Position numbers and translations under genes: made by a program | The notes under the pieces: model-generated | What the model was told of the DNA's origin: nothing | Database searches by the model: none | Seen by the model: only the letters and a program-made list of their open reading frames with translations | In this document: piece after piece, positions 1 to 5,998 of the stretch | How positions within the stretch are numbered: the stretch's first letter is position 1 | Layout of the letters: each line of letters starts with the position of its first letter | From: Patescibacteria group bacterium UBA6033 | GTDB taxonomy: Bacteria > Patescibacteriota > Minisyncoccia > Phycocordibacterales > Phycocordibacteraceae | Direction: 5' to 3' | DNA: 14,149 nucleotides | NCBI GenBank assembly: GCA_002429325.1 | Contig: DIZH01000012.1 | Span: 25,933-40,081, forward strand

Positions 1-1334
1 CCGGTGCGGCCGATGCGGTGCACATAGTCCTCATAGGTCGACGGCAAGTCGAAGTTAATGACGTGCGAGACTGCTGGGATGTCGAGGCCGCGGGCTGCCA
101 CGTCGGTCGCGACGAGCACGCTCACCTTGCCAGTCTTGAAGGCCTCCAGAGCGCGTATACGAGCTCCGAAGGTCTTATTGCCATGGATGCTCTCAGCGTG
201 GATGTGGAGGCGTGAGAGCGCCTTGGCGATCTTCTCCACACCGAACTTGGTGCGTCCGAAGACGAGCACACGGCTGAACTCACGATTCTTGAGCATCTCT
301 GCAAGTACTTCGAACTTGTCAGCGCCGCGCGGAATGCGCACGACGTCCTGTTCGACGTTACGAGAGGTATCGCGAGTCTTCACCGAAATTATGACTGGAC
401 TCTCGAGGAAATCGCCGATGAGCTTCTCCACTTCTTTCCCCATCGTTGCTGAGAAGAACAGTGTGTGACGCTCCTTACGCATCTTCGAGAGAATCTCGCG
501 CATGTCGTCGATGAAGCCCATGTCGAGCATGCGGTCAGCTTCGTCGAGCACGACGGTACCGAAGCCGGTGAGAGTGAGTGCGCGGCGCTCCATCAGGTCC
601 TTCAAGCGTCCTGGGGTGCCGATAACGAATGCTGGCTCATGCTTGAGTTGAGAGATCTGTGGACCGATGTTGGCTCCTCCGACCGCGACCATGCCGCGGA
701 AGCCGAGACCTTTCGCAAATCCTGCGAGTTCCTTCTCGATCTGCACCGCGAGTTCGCGAGTTGGTGCCATGATAAGTACGCGCTCCCCTTTCTGCTTCAT
801 CACTTTGTCGATGAGCGGAATGAGGAAAGCTGCGGTCTTGCCAGTACCGGTTTCTGCGAGGCCGACGACATCCTGTCCGAGCAGTGCATGCGGAATAGCC
901 TTGTCCTGAATCGGAGTCGGGAGTTCGTAGCCGCGAGCGATGATGTTCTTCTTGAGGTTCGCATTGATATCGAAATCAGCGAACTTGTGTTCAGGAACGA
1001 ACACTGGCTCTTCGGTCGTGACGACCGTCTTGTTAGTAAAGCGAGCGATCTCGTTCTCGGTCTCGCCGAAGGTACCGAAACCGCGTCCGCGAGCCGGACC
1101 ACGTGATGGGCCACGACTGTAGCCGCCGTCGCGACTGCCTGACGAACGGTACGGGGCGCTTGAGCTCCGCTGAGGAGCGCGCGACGATCCGCCAGCTGGC
1201 GGACGAGAATAGCCGCCACTAGCTGGCGGGCGAGCACTGTAGCCACCGCTTCGCGGGCTACGTGAGGGTGCCGAAGATCCTGATGAGGACCCTGACGCAC
1301 CCGATGACTGATGATTCCATCTTCCTATTTGCAT
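1..1334 (-). CDS. DEAD-box ATP-dependent RNA helicase (C-terminus beyond window)
   Basis: ATP-driven unwinding or remodelling of RNA duplexes in the cytoplasm, as in ribosome assembly or mRNA decay. The minus frame is open for 444 codons to the window edge. Residues 6 to about 80 are low-complexity, rich in Ser, Gly, Arg, Pro and Tyr, an RGG-like RNA-binding head common in bacterial DEAD-box proteins. A Q motif (GYELPTPIQ) precedes motif I AETGTGKT at 160-167. Motif II DEAD is at 264-267, motif III SAT at 295-297, and motif VI HRIGRT begins at 439, so both RecA lobes are nearly complete and only the tail is missing. The ATG at 1334 is the first start in frame. It has no SD, but a TATACT -10 lies 9 nt upstream, which suggests a leaderless mRNA. 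The ATG at 1320 is out of frame and soon meets a stop. Family certain; the specific role (RhlE/CsdA/DeaD-like) cannot be set. Confidence 0.96.
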   Translation of the reverse strand, partial: MQIGRWNHQSSGASGSSSGSSAPSRSPRSGGYSARPPASGGYSRPPAGGSSRAPQRSSSAPYRSSGSRDGGYSRGPSRGPARGRGFGTFGETENEIARFTNKTVVTTEEPVFVPEHKFADFDINANLKKNIIARGYELPTPIQDKAIPHALLGQDVVGLAETGTGKTAAFLIPLIDKVMKQKGERVLIMAPTRELAVQIEKELAGFAKGLGFRGMVAVGGANIGPQISQLKHEPAFVIGTPGRLKDLMERRALTLTGFGTVVLDEADRMLDMGFIDDMREILSKMRKERHTLFFSATMGKEVEKLIGDFLESPVIISVKTRDTSRNVEQDVVRIPRGADKFEVLAEMLKNREFSRVLVFGRTKFGVEKIAKALSRLHIHAESIHGNKTFGARIRALEAFKTGKVSVLVATDVAARGLDIPAVSHVINFDLPSTYEDYVHRIGRT

Positions 1335-1343
1335 GTGTAATTG

Positions 1344-1349
1344 AGTATA
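1344..1349 (-). promoter_or_regulatory. -10 element of helicase gene, leaderless
   Basis: TATACT on the minus strand ends 9 nt before the helicase ATG. The expected transcription start falls at or within 2-3 nt of the start codon, and no SD is present. The -35 is weak. Confidence 0.5.
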
Positions 1350-1489
1350 AAGCGCACTAAATAAAACGAACTCAGAGGATTGTTAGAGCTTAGGAAAAAG
1401 CTAGGAGATACAAGGCACGGGTAGAGAAATTTCTGCAGGCGTACAAACGTACGACGGAAGAAATTGCTGGGGCCCGTAACGAAGTAGAT

Positions 1490-1506
1490 TGAGCTTTTTA
1501 CAAGCT
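1490..1506 (-). other. Short hairpin directly after rplU stop
   Basis: GAGCTT and AAGCTC are perfect complements around a 5-nt loop, immediately downstream of the L21 stop. No T-run follows, so it is a weak terminator or an mRNA 3'-end stabiliser. The rest of the 1335-1489 gap holds the helicase promoter and nothing else I can recognise. Confidence 0.3.
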
Positions 1507-1824
1507 CTACGAAATCGAGTCGATTTGTACCTTCAAAACTGGCTGTCGGTGGCCGTTGCGCTTGAAATAGCGGCTCTTCGGCTTGTACTTCACCACTTCC
1601 ACTTTTGGTGCCTTCCCGGCGAGAACAACAGTGCCCTTGACCTCTGCGCCTTTGATAACAGGCGTACCGATGGTCGTGTCCGAGCCGTTGTCCACGAGGA
1701 GCACCTCGCCGAAGACAACTGAGTCGCCTTTTTTCAGATCGCCTGGGAGCTTCTCAATAGAGATAGTGTCGCCTTTGGAGACGACATACTGCTTCCCACC
1801 GGTCTTGATTACGGCCACTTCCAT
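1507..1824 (-). CDS. rplU: 50S ribosomal protein L21
   Basis: Structural protein of the large ribosomal subunit that binds 23S rRNA. The 105-residue length is normal for L21. The start MEVAVIKTGGKQY and the C-terminal KPKSRYFKRNGHRQP segment are hallmarks of the family. Longer frames upstream would run through the hairpin at 1885-1908 and lack homology, so the ATG at 1824 is preferred. GAGGGA sits only 2 nt from the ATG, too close for a good SD, and an extended -10 lies 9 nt upstream, so the mRNA may be leaderless. L27 (rpmA), the usual partner, is not downstream; the next gene in the same direction is the helicase. Confidence 0.97.
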   Translation of the reverse strand: MEVAVIKTGGKQYVVSKGDTISIEKLPGDLKKGDSVVFGEVLLVDNGSDTTIGTPVIKGAEVKGTVVLAGKAPKVEVVKYKPKSRYFKRNGHRQPVLKVQIDSIS

Positions 1825-1833
1825 AGTCCCTCT

Positions 1834-1862
1834 AATGTAGCACGTCCTCACATCTTCGGCAA
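1834..1862 (-). promoter_or_regulatory. rplU promoter with extended -10
   Basis: Minus strand TTGCCG, 17-nt spacer, TACATT preceded by TGC (extended -10). It ends 9 nt before the L21 ATG. Confidence 0.45.
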
Positions 1863-1884
1863 GCTTACGCCATAAAATGATGAA

Positions 1885-1908
1885 GCGCCGCTGGTATACC
1901 AGCGGCGC
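1885..1908 (-). terminator. Hairpin terminator after zinc-ribbon gene
   Basis: Perfect 10-bp stem GCGCCGCTGG / CCAGCGGCGC with loop TATA, 12 nt after the stop of the 1921-2580 gene. The downstream tract on the minus strand is only moderately T-rich (TTCATCATTTTA). It separates that gene from rplU. Confidence 0.6.
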
Positions 1909-1920
1909 CCCCAAGACCAG

Positions 1921-2580
1921 TTATCGTGCTGGTATCACGTTCTGCGGATTGCCCACCTCCCAGCCGATGCGACGCCTCATCGCCGCCCCCGGTCGCCTAC
2001 CCTGCCTGCGCAGCTGTTTGCGGTATCGGGCGCGCTCCTTGCGGATCTTTTCCGCGAATTCGACCACGATGGGCGGCAATCCATGATCCCAGTCGAGATT
2101 AACCGGCTTGCCATCGTCGTGCTCCTCGCGACGACAGCATTTCCAGTACCGTGCCTTGAGGGCCTGGCCGTACGCGATGTCCATGTACGCACTGCACTTG
2201 GGGCAGAGCGGACGGTTCATCACTCGTTCCTTCGCGATGGCGGCAGAAAGGAGTAGGTTGTACAGGAAATGTCTCGTCCGGTAGTGCGGGTGCGAGGAGT
2301 ACCTGATTTTGTCTCCTTGCTTGATGAGCACCCAGCCAGCATCTTGCTCGCGTGCATAGCCCTCAGTGTCGAGATAGGTAGTCCACACCTGGACTTTGAG
2401 ACCGTTCGCCATAAAGACGAAGCCTGCCTCTCTCCCCTCCCGCATGCGCGGTGCCCGGAGCGCGAGCCGGCGGAAATCGCTCCTGAACTCGCCTCCTGAG
2501 AGTTTCCGGAACCCGCGGCGTTTGAGTGCTCGCGAGAACGCGTCGAACGACTCCTGGTCGGGTAGCATTTGTTGCGGCAT
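1921..2580 (-). CDS. Orphan protein with zinc-ribbon-like cysteines
   Basis: A 219-residue protein I do not recognise. The N-terminal ~110 residues are mixed alpha/beta with many Arg and aromatic residues. Next comes a CPKC knuckle (C126, C129) matched by C148-C149 and H154, spaced like a zinc ribbon, though the CC pair replaces a clean CxxC. The C-terminal 45 residues are strongly basic (KIRKERARYRKQ), which suggests nucleic-acid binding. The ATG at 2580 follows AAGGAG with 7-nt spacing. It has its own promoter and terminator, so it is monocistronic. It belongs to the run of small accessory genes between rplU and rmuC. Function unknown; metal binding is inferred from spacing only. Confidence 0.75.
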   Translation of the reverse strand: MPQQMLPDQESFDAFSRALKRRGFRKLSGGEFRSDFRRLALRAPRMREGREAGFVFMANGLKVQVWTTYLDTEGYAREQDAGWVLIKQGDKIRYSSHPHYRTRHFLYNLLLSAAIAKERVMNRPLCPKCSAYMDIAYGQALKARYWKCCRREEHDDGKPVNLDWDHGLPPIVVEFAEKIRKERARYRKQLRRQGRRPGAAMRRRIGWEVGNPQNVIPAR

Positions 2581-2619
2581 GAACCATCTCCTTTTCTATG
2601 AATGTTCGGGTCAGCCTGT

Positions 2620-2648
2620 ACCCTACTGAATAAATCCGAGTCTGTCAA
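2620..2648 (-). promoter_or_regulatory. Sigma70-type promoter of the zinc-ribbon gene
   Basis: A perfect TTGACA, 17-nt spacer, then TAGGGT on the minus strand. It starts about 15 nt downstream of the preceding terminator hairpin. The leader is about 32 nt and contains AAGGAG. Confidence 0.65.
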
Positions 2649-2660
2649 AAAGTGTGCGGA

Positions 2661-2705
2661 AAAGCGAAAACCGTTCTCCAGGCGGCCTCGCCTAGAGAAC
2701 GGTTT
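2661..2705 (-). terminator. Two-tier hairpin terminator after 2727-3041 gene
   Basis: Outer 11-bp stem (2668-2678 with 2695-2705), one C/A mismatch, then an inner AGGCG / CGCCT stem with loop GCCT. On the minus strand it is followed by TTCGCTTTT. Same design as the terminators at 3139-3181 and 3637-3681. Confidence 0.8.
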
Positions 2706-2726
2706 CTCGATTGTTGCCACGACTGC

Positions 2727-3041
2727 TTAGCCGCTGCGGCCACCGCCACCTTGGGTGCCGAAGTCGCTACGGGTTTGGGCCGCAGGCCACGGGACGATCT
2801 CGCAGAATTCGCGCGGGAATACGATGGTGCTACCCGGCTGATTTTTCTTCCACGTTCTCAGCCATTCAGTGGTCGCGGGGCTCACTTTCCCGACCGCTAC
2901 GACCAGGTCGCCAAACAGAACCGTGTATCCCTCGCGAGATTCCTCGACCACGGAGACCTCCTTCACCATGAGTAGGACTTCTTTCACCCATGGTTCCCAT
3001 GATGCCGGCTCGGGCGGCACGTCGATAAATTTGATCTTCAT
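2727..3041 (-). CDS. Orphan paralog family member 1 (W-W-N-C signature)
   Basis: A 104-residue orphan protein opening MKIKFIDVPP, very close to MKVKITSVPP in the 3904-4281 gene. The C-terminal half carries the block shared by the three paralogs: W60-L-x-x-W64-x-x-N67, then I-x-F75, C80 and V83. The last 15 residues are Gly/Ser-rich and probably disordered. The ATG at 3041 follows GGAGGT at 6-nt spacing; an upstream ATG in frame (3068) lacks an SD and lies in the leader hairpin. It has its own TTGACG promoter and terminator. No signal peptide or membrane segment is seen. Function unknown. The conserved Trp, Asn and Cys could form a ligand pocket or structural core, but this is a guess. Confidence 0.8.
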   Translation of the reverse strand: MKIKFIDVPPEPASWEPWVKEVLLMVKEVSVVEESREGYTVLFGDLVVAVGKVSPATTEWLRTWKKNQPGSTIVFPREFCEIVPWPAAQTRSDFGTQGGGGRSG

Positions 3042-3054
3042 TTGTCTACCTCCA

Positions 3055-3079
3055 CGAGTTGCTGCCAAAGGATTCTTTG
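3055..3079 (-). promoter_or_regulatory. Conserved leader hairpin and 15-nt box (paralog 1)
   Basis: On the minus strand a CAAAG / CTTTG hairpin with a 4-nt loop runs into the box TTTGGCAGCAACTCG, ending just before GTGGAGG, the SD. The same arrangement precedes the genes at 3184-3540 and 3904-4281. Confidence 0.6.
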
Positions 3080-3102
3080 ACGGAAGAGCTACTCTGCCAA
3101 GT

Positions 3103-3130
3103 AGATTACACTGGCCCTATTTTGCGTCAA
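3103..3130 (-). promoter_or_regulatory. Promoter of paralog 1
   Basis: Minus strand TTGACG, 16-nt spacer, TAATCT. The -35 sits in TGCATTGACGC, an 11-nt string found again in the promoter at 4336-4376. Confidence 0.65.
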
Positions 3131-3138
3131 TGCAGTCT

Positions 3139-3181
3139 ATAAAAAGCGAACCGTCCGAAGGCGGGATCGCCTTCGGACGGT
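3139..3181 (-). terminator. Perfect 14-bp terminator after 3184-3540 gene
   Basis: ACCGTCCGAAGGCG (3150-3163) pairs fully with 3168-3181 around loop GGAT, followed on the minus strand by TTCGCTTTTTATAG. It begins 2 nt after the stop codon. Confidence 0.9.
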
Positions 3182-3183
3182 GG

Positions 3184-3540
3184 TTAGGTTCTCTTGTGCC
3201 AAGCTCCACGACTTGTACGAGATTTTGGAGCCCCTTCCGCTCCATGGCCGTTGTGCTGTGGCACTTGCCCCTGCTGCGACTCATCTACGACGAGTTTACA
3301 TACCTTCTCCGAAAAGAAGATTGTGCGGTGGGCTTGATTGAATGCCCAACCGTCCCACCAAGCTGCCACATCAGGCTTCCTCTGTCGTATGACGGAAAGG
3401 CCATGAGCGAGCAGTACGTTATAGCCGCGTTCTTTGTCGCGGACTGCTTTTTTCGCGGCTAGATCTTCGCCGATCCAGCCTTGCTTCACCCAGTCGGGCT
3501 GCTGTCCGGACGAATTCGCAGTTACGTGTATCTTATCCAT
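3184..3540 (-). CDS. Orphan paralog family member 2 (W-W-N-C signature)
   Basis: A 118-residue orphan protein. After a short beta-like start it has PDWVKQGWIG (15-24), then W61-W62-x-x-W65-x-x-N68, I74-x-F76, C81 and V84. This is the same block as in the neighbours at 2727-3041 and 3904-4281, with the tightest match to the latter (AWWxxW versus RWWxxW). The C-terminal 35 residues are polar, with many Gln, Gly, Ser and Arg, and probably unstructured. The ATG at 3540 follows AAGGAG at 5-nt spacing. It is monocistronic, with its own promoter and a perfect terminator. It lacks the VPP start of the other two and is more diverged there. Function unknown. Confidence 0.8.
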   Translation of the reverse strand: MDKIHVTANSSGQQPDWVKQGWIGEDLAAKKAVRDKERGYNVLLAHGLSVIRQRKPDVAAWWDGWAFNQAHRTIFFSEKVCKLVVDESQQGQVPQHNGHGAEGAPKSRTSRGAWHKRT

Positions 3541-3551
3541 CTCTACTCCTT

Positions 3552-3576
3552 CGAATTGCCACCGAGAAATACGGTG
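3552..3576 (-). promoter_or_regulatory. Conserved leader hairpin and 15-nt box (paralog 2)
   Basis: CACCG / CGGTG stem with a 7-nt loop, running into CTCGGTGGCAATTCG and then the AAGGAG SD. The stem sequence differs from the other two leaders but pairing is kept. Confidence 0.6.
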
Positions 3577-3585
3577 AGGAACAAT

Positions 3586-3622
3586 CTGCTGAGTACCTTA
3601 CCTCGGCAGGCATCCAAATAAA
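3586..3622 (-). promoter_or_regulatory. Promoter of paralog 2, -10 inside a dyad
   Basis: Minus strand -10 TAAGGT (3595-3600) lies in the 8-nt centre of an inverted repeat, CTGCCGAG / CTCAGCAG (7 of 8 positions pair). The -35 (TTTATT, 16-nt spacer) is poor. The dyad could be an operator. Confidence 0.4.
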
Positions 3623-3636
3623 AGCTCATCGGCGGC

Positions 3637-3681
3637 CAAATAAAGCGAAACCGTCCCGAAGGCGGAATCGCCTGGGACGGT
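3637..3681 (-). terminator. Two-tier hairpin terminator after 3681-3890 gene
   Basis: Outer stem ACCGTCCC / GGGACGGT, a 2-nt bulge, inner AGGCG / CGCCT stem with loop GAAT, then TTTCGCTTTATTT on the minus strand. The outer stem abuts the TGA stop codon. Confidence 0.85.
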
Positions 3682-3890
3682 CAGAGTTGCCGTTTCGTCA
3701 CTCTGGTCAGATTTCTGATCTGGACATATGTCTGCCAACTGGTAGTGCCGAAAAGTTCCAGCGAGGCCTTATCCTTGATGGCCTCGCGCGCAGCACCTTC
3801 ACTTGAAGCTGCGACTGTGGTCGTACCCCTTCTGCCGTCTTGACGCATGAAGGAGTTGCAGTACTCCCATTGCCCTTGCCACGTATCCAT
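3681..3890 (-). CDS. Small orphan protein, second gene of a two-gene operon
   Basis: A 69-residue protein opening MDTWQGQWEYCNSFMRQDGR, with an Ala/Glu/Lys helix in the middle (EGAAREAIKDK) and a basic C-terminus. Neither homology nor the W-W-N-C block is recognised. The ATG at 3890 lies 13 nt after the stop of the 3904-4281 gene and has only a weak SD-like CGGA, so it is probably translated by re-initiation or coupling. A strong terminator at its stop codon supports a real two-gene transcript. The conserved-looking WxxxWEY opening resembles small domains that handle a modified or dsRNA-like ligand only superficially; no function is claimed. Confidence 0.65.
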   Translation of the reverse strand: MDTWQGQWEYCNSFMRQDGRRGTTTVAASSEGAAREAIKDKASLELFGTTSWQTYVQIRNLTRVTKRQL

Positions 3891-3903
3891 GATGGTTCCG
3901 GGC

Positions 3904-4281
3904 TCAGGATCGCCGGCTGGATGCCGTCATCGCCGCCACAGGTTTTTTCGGTTGTGCCTCGGCCACTTCGTCGTCCAGGACGAACTCGCCGCAGTCCGAT
4001 GCGAAGATGAGGATGCAGCCGGTGCGAAGCATGTTGTCGTGCCATGCTTCCCACCAACGAGCGGCCTCGTTCTTCTTGGCCGCATGAAGTGCAGCGATGG
4101 CATCCGTAGTCTTCACAGGAAAGCCGCCGAAGCTTCGCGGGTCCGGCTTGCCGCCGGTTACGCTCAGCAGGATGCCGGGCTCCAGCTCTCCCTCCACAAG
4201 AGGAAGTTCGAGACCAACCCACTGCTGCCGGATTTTAAGCGGCGCGCCGCCAGGCGGCACCGAAGTAATCTTCACTTTCAC
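3904..4281 (-). CDS. Orphan paralog family member 3 (W-W-N-C signature)
   Basis: A 125-residue orphan protein read from a GTG at 4281, chosen because AAGGAG lies 7 nt upstream and the resulting start, MKVKITSVPP, matches MKIKFIDVPP of the 2727-3041 gene. It continues with QQWVGLELPL (compare KQGWIGEDLA in the 3184-3540 gene), then an insert of about 15 residues (45-60) absent from the others. The shared block follows: W76-W77-x-x-W80-x-x-N83, I92-F93, C97 and V101. The C-terminus is an Ala/Lys/Ser tail. It is first gene of an operon with the 69-residue gene. Its promoter lies in a striking 12-bp dyad. Function unknown; duplication with its two neighbours is well supported by the shared start, block and leader. 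Confidence 0.8.
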   Translation of the reverse strand: MKVKITSVPPGGAPLKIRQQWVGLELPLVEGELEPGILLSVTGGKPDPRSFGGFPVKTTDAIAALHAAKKNEAARWWEAWHDNMLRTGCILIFASDCGEFVLDDEVAEAQPKKPVAAMTASSRRS

Positions 4282-4301
4282 GTTTATTCTCCTTATCGAT
4301 G

Positions 4302-4329
4302 CGAATTGCCGCCAAGGGACCCCTTGGCG
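4302..4329 (-). promoter_or_regulatory. Conserved leader hairpin and 15-nt box (paralog 3)
   Basis: CGCCAAGG / CCTTGGCG is a perfect 8-bp stem with a 4-nt loop whose 3' arm enters the box CTTGGCGGCAATTCG. The SD AAGGAG follows 7 nt later. Confidence 0.65.
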
Positions 4330-4335
4330 AGAGAA

Positions 4336-4376
4336 CAATTCTGTCGGCACTCTACACCGACAGAATTGAGCGTCAA
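4336..4376 (-). promoter_or_regulatory. Promoter of paralog 3, -10 inside a 12-bp dyad
   Basis: Minus strand TTGACG, 16-nt spacer, TAGAGT. The -10 sits in the 9-nt centre of a perfect 12-bp inverted repeat, CAATTCTGTCGG / CCGACAGAATTG. The 5' arm is upstream of the expected start site, so this is a DNA dyad (likely operator) rather than an RNA hairpin. Confidence 0.65.
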
Positions 4377-4423
4377 TGCAAGCTAATCTTCTGAGGCAGT
4401 TGGCTTCTCGAGAAGTTCTGGCT

Positions 4424-4441
4424 CTCCGCCATCTGGCGGAG
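4424..4441 (-). other. Hairpin downstream of rmuC
   Basis: CTCCGCCA / TGGCGGAG with a 2-nt loop, 16 nt after the rmuC stop. A second palindrome, CTTCTCGAGAAG, lies next to it. No T-run is present, so termination is uncertain. Confidence 0.35.
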
Positions 4442-4457
4442 CCGATCTTATTCAGCA

Positions 4458-5516
4458 TCAATCAGCATCAAGTAGAGGCTTTTCCAAAAGCGTTGGTTCT
4501 AGCCCGATTTTCGTCTCGGCGATGCGGTAGACATCTTTATCTATCTTGCCGAGTTCTTTGTAGCCCGCGTTCCAGTGGCTGACGCTTGTGCCGAGCGACA
4601 CACCGAGCTTCTTGTAGAACTCTTCGTAGGCACCGACGTGCTTCCCCAGCTCCCCTACCCGCTTCTGAATATCGACGGCTTTCTGTTCTATCTGGAGCGC
4701 TTTCAACCCCTGCATGACCGTCTGAAGATATGCGAGGAACGATGTCGGCGATACGATGATGACTTTATATTTGCTCGCTGCTCTCTGGATGAGATTCTCG
4801 TCCTCTCCCCCAGCGCCTATCTGGTTCGTGAGGAGGTCGTAGTAGATGCCTTCGGATGGGATGAACATGAACGCGAAGTCCATCGTGTCTTCTTCGGGGC
4901 GGATATATTTCGCGGTCTCGGTGATGCGCAACTTGAGGTCGCTCACAAACGCTTTCTCTGCAACTGCGCGTTCTGGCGTGCCCACCTGCGTGCTGACGAA
5001 ACGATTGTAGTTATCGAGTGAGAATTTCGAGTCCACCGGCACGAGCTTCTTGTTGATGATGACAACAGCATCCACTATCTCGCCGTTCTTGAACGCGTAT
5101 TGAATCTTATAGTCCTCGGGTGACATCACATTGCGAAGGACGGTCTCGAGATAATACTCACCGAGAATGCCGCGCTGTTTCGGATTCTTGAGAAGATCTT
5201 GGAGCGATTGGAGCTGCTCTGCATAGGTCTGCGTCTGTCGGCCAATCTCTTTCACCGAGGTGAGCTCCGTTGTGATTTCTTTAATCAGCCGTGCGCTCTC
5301 GGAAAATTGGCGGTGCGAATTCTCCTGCATAGCGCGCGAGGATTCTGACACTTTTGCATCGAGCGTACGCGCGAGCTCCTGCATCTGCGCCTGCAACATG
5401 ACCATGCCATTGGTGTCCTCCACCGGTTTCTCCTGACGGCGGAACACAAAATAGAGACCGATACCCTGCACAAGGATGAGGGCGAGCACGATAATCGCGA
5501 CAGTGAAAATGCTCAT
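4458..5516 (-). CDS. rmuC: RmuC family DNA recombination protein
   Basis: RmuC proteins limit inversions at short inverted repeats and carry a nuclease-like fold. The 352-residue protein has an N-terminal membrane anchor (about 4-25), a long coiled coil (about 38-110) and the RmuC domain (about 115-330), recognised by GILGEYYLETVL (116-127), the VDSKFSLDNY core (161-170), FMFIPSEG and the VSPTSFLAYLQT segment. These are diagnostic. The start at 5516 gives the membrane anchor; no SD is present, and TATACT lies 7 nt upstream. It diverges from yqeY with overlapping promoters. Compact compared with the E. coli protein, mainly in the coiled coil and tail. Confidence 0.95.
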   Translation of the reverse strand: MSIFTVAIIVLALILVQGIGLYFVFRRQEKPVEDTNGMVMLQAQMQELARTLDAKVSESSRAMQENSHRQFSESARLIKEITTELTSVKEIGRQTQTYAEQLQSLQDLLKNPKQRGILGEYYLETVLRNVMSPEDYKIQYAFKNGEIVDAVVIINKKLVPVDSKFSLDNYNRFVSTQVGTPERAVAEKAFVSDLKLRITETAKYIRPEEDTMDFAFMFIPSEGIYYDLLTNQIGAGGEDENLIQRAASKYKVIIVSPTSFLAYLQTVMQGLKALQIEQKAVDIQKRVGELGKHVGAYEEFYKKLGVSLGTSVSHWNAGYKELGKIDKDVYRIAETKIGLEPTLLEKPLLDAD

Positions 5517-5523
5517 GTATCAG

Positions 5524-5531
5524 AGTATACT
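5524..5531. promoter_or_regulatory. Shared palindromic -10 for divergent rmuC and yqeY
   Basis: AGTATACT is self-complementary, so TATACT reads on both strands: 7 nt before the rmuC ATG (minus) and 8 nt before the yqeY ATG (plus). A -35-like GTGAAA lies 17 nt upstream for the plus direction. Neither gene has an SD. Confidence 0.6.
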
Positions 5532-5539
5532 ATAGCTAT

Positions 5540-5995
5540 ATGACTATCCACGAAACCATTAAGCAATCTATCCCTGAGGCGCTCCGCGCCCACGACGAAG
5601 TGCGCCTGCGCACCCTCCGCTCGCTCGTCACTATGATGACCAACGAAGTCGTCGCCAAGAAGCGCAAGCCGGATGAATTCCTGACCGACGAGGAAGCGCT
5701 TACGGTTGTGAAGCGCGCGGCGAACCAGCGCAAGGACTCCATCGAGCAATTTACAAAAGCGTCCCGCCTCGACCTCGTCGCGCCTGAGAAGGCCGAGCTC
5801 TCTATCATCGATGCCTATCTCCCCACCCTCATGAGCCGTGATGAGATTTTTGCGGTCGCAAAATCCAAGATGGTCGAGCTGAACCTCTCTCCAAGCGCTG
5901 ATGCAGGGAAACTCATCGGGGCATTGATGAAAGACCTCAAAGGCAAAGCCGACGGTATGGATGTGAAGGCCGTTGTAGACAGCCTTGTTTCATAA
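5540..5995 (+). CDS. yqeY: GatB/YqeY domain-containing protein
   Basis: A 151-residue protein of the YqeY family. Its all-helical domain is homologous to the C-terminal tail of GatB, where it contacts tRNA; stand-alone YqeY is common in bacteria and its job is not settled. Diagnostic segments are the start (TIHETIKQSIPEALRAHD), RLRTLRSLV, LTDEEALTVVKRAANQRKDSI, DAYLPTLMS and GALMKDLKGKADG. Length is exactly the family norm. The ATG at 5540 has no SD and a TATACT 8 nt upstream, so a leaderless mRNA is likely. No terminator is evident before the next promoter, which begins 3 nt downstream. Confidence 0.95.
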   Translation: MTIHETIKQSIPEALRAHDEVRLRTLRSLVTMMTNEVVAKKRKPDEFLTDEEALTVVKRAANQRKDSIEQFTKASRLDLVAPEKAELSIIDAYLPTLMSRDEIFAVAKSKMVELNLSPSADAGKLIGALMKDLKGKADGMDVKAVVDSLVS

Positions 5996-5998
5996 AAC

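Noticed and set aside
1393..1497. Short charged open frame on the plus strand downstream of rplU
   Set aside because: About 27 codons after a stop with no start codon or SD; could be decayed coding sequence but unsupported.
3181..3190. Integron attC-like core (minus strand ACCTAAC) near the array
   Set aside because: Only one match to RYYYAAC is present, with no paired GTTRRRY and no recurrence at the other gene boundaries.
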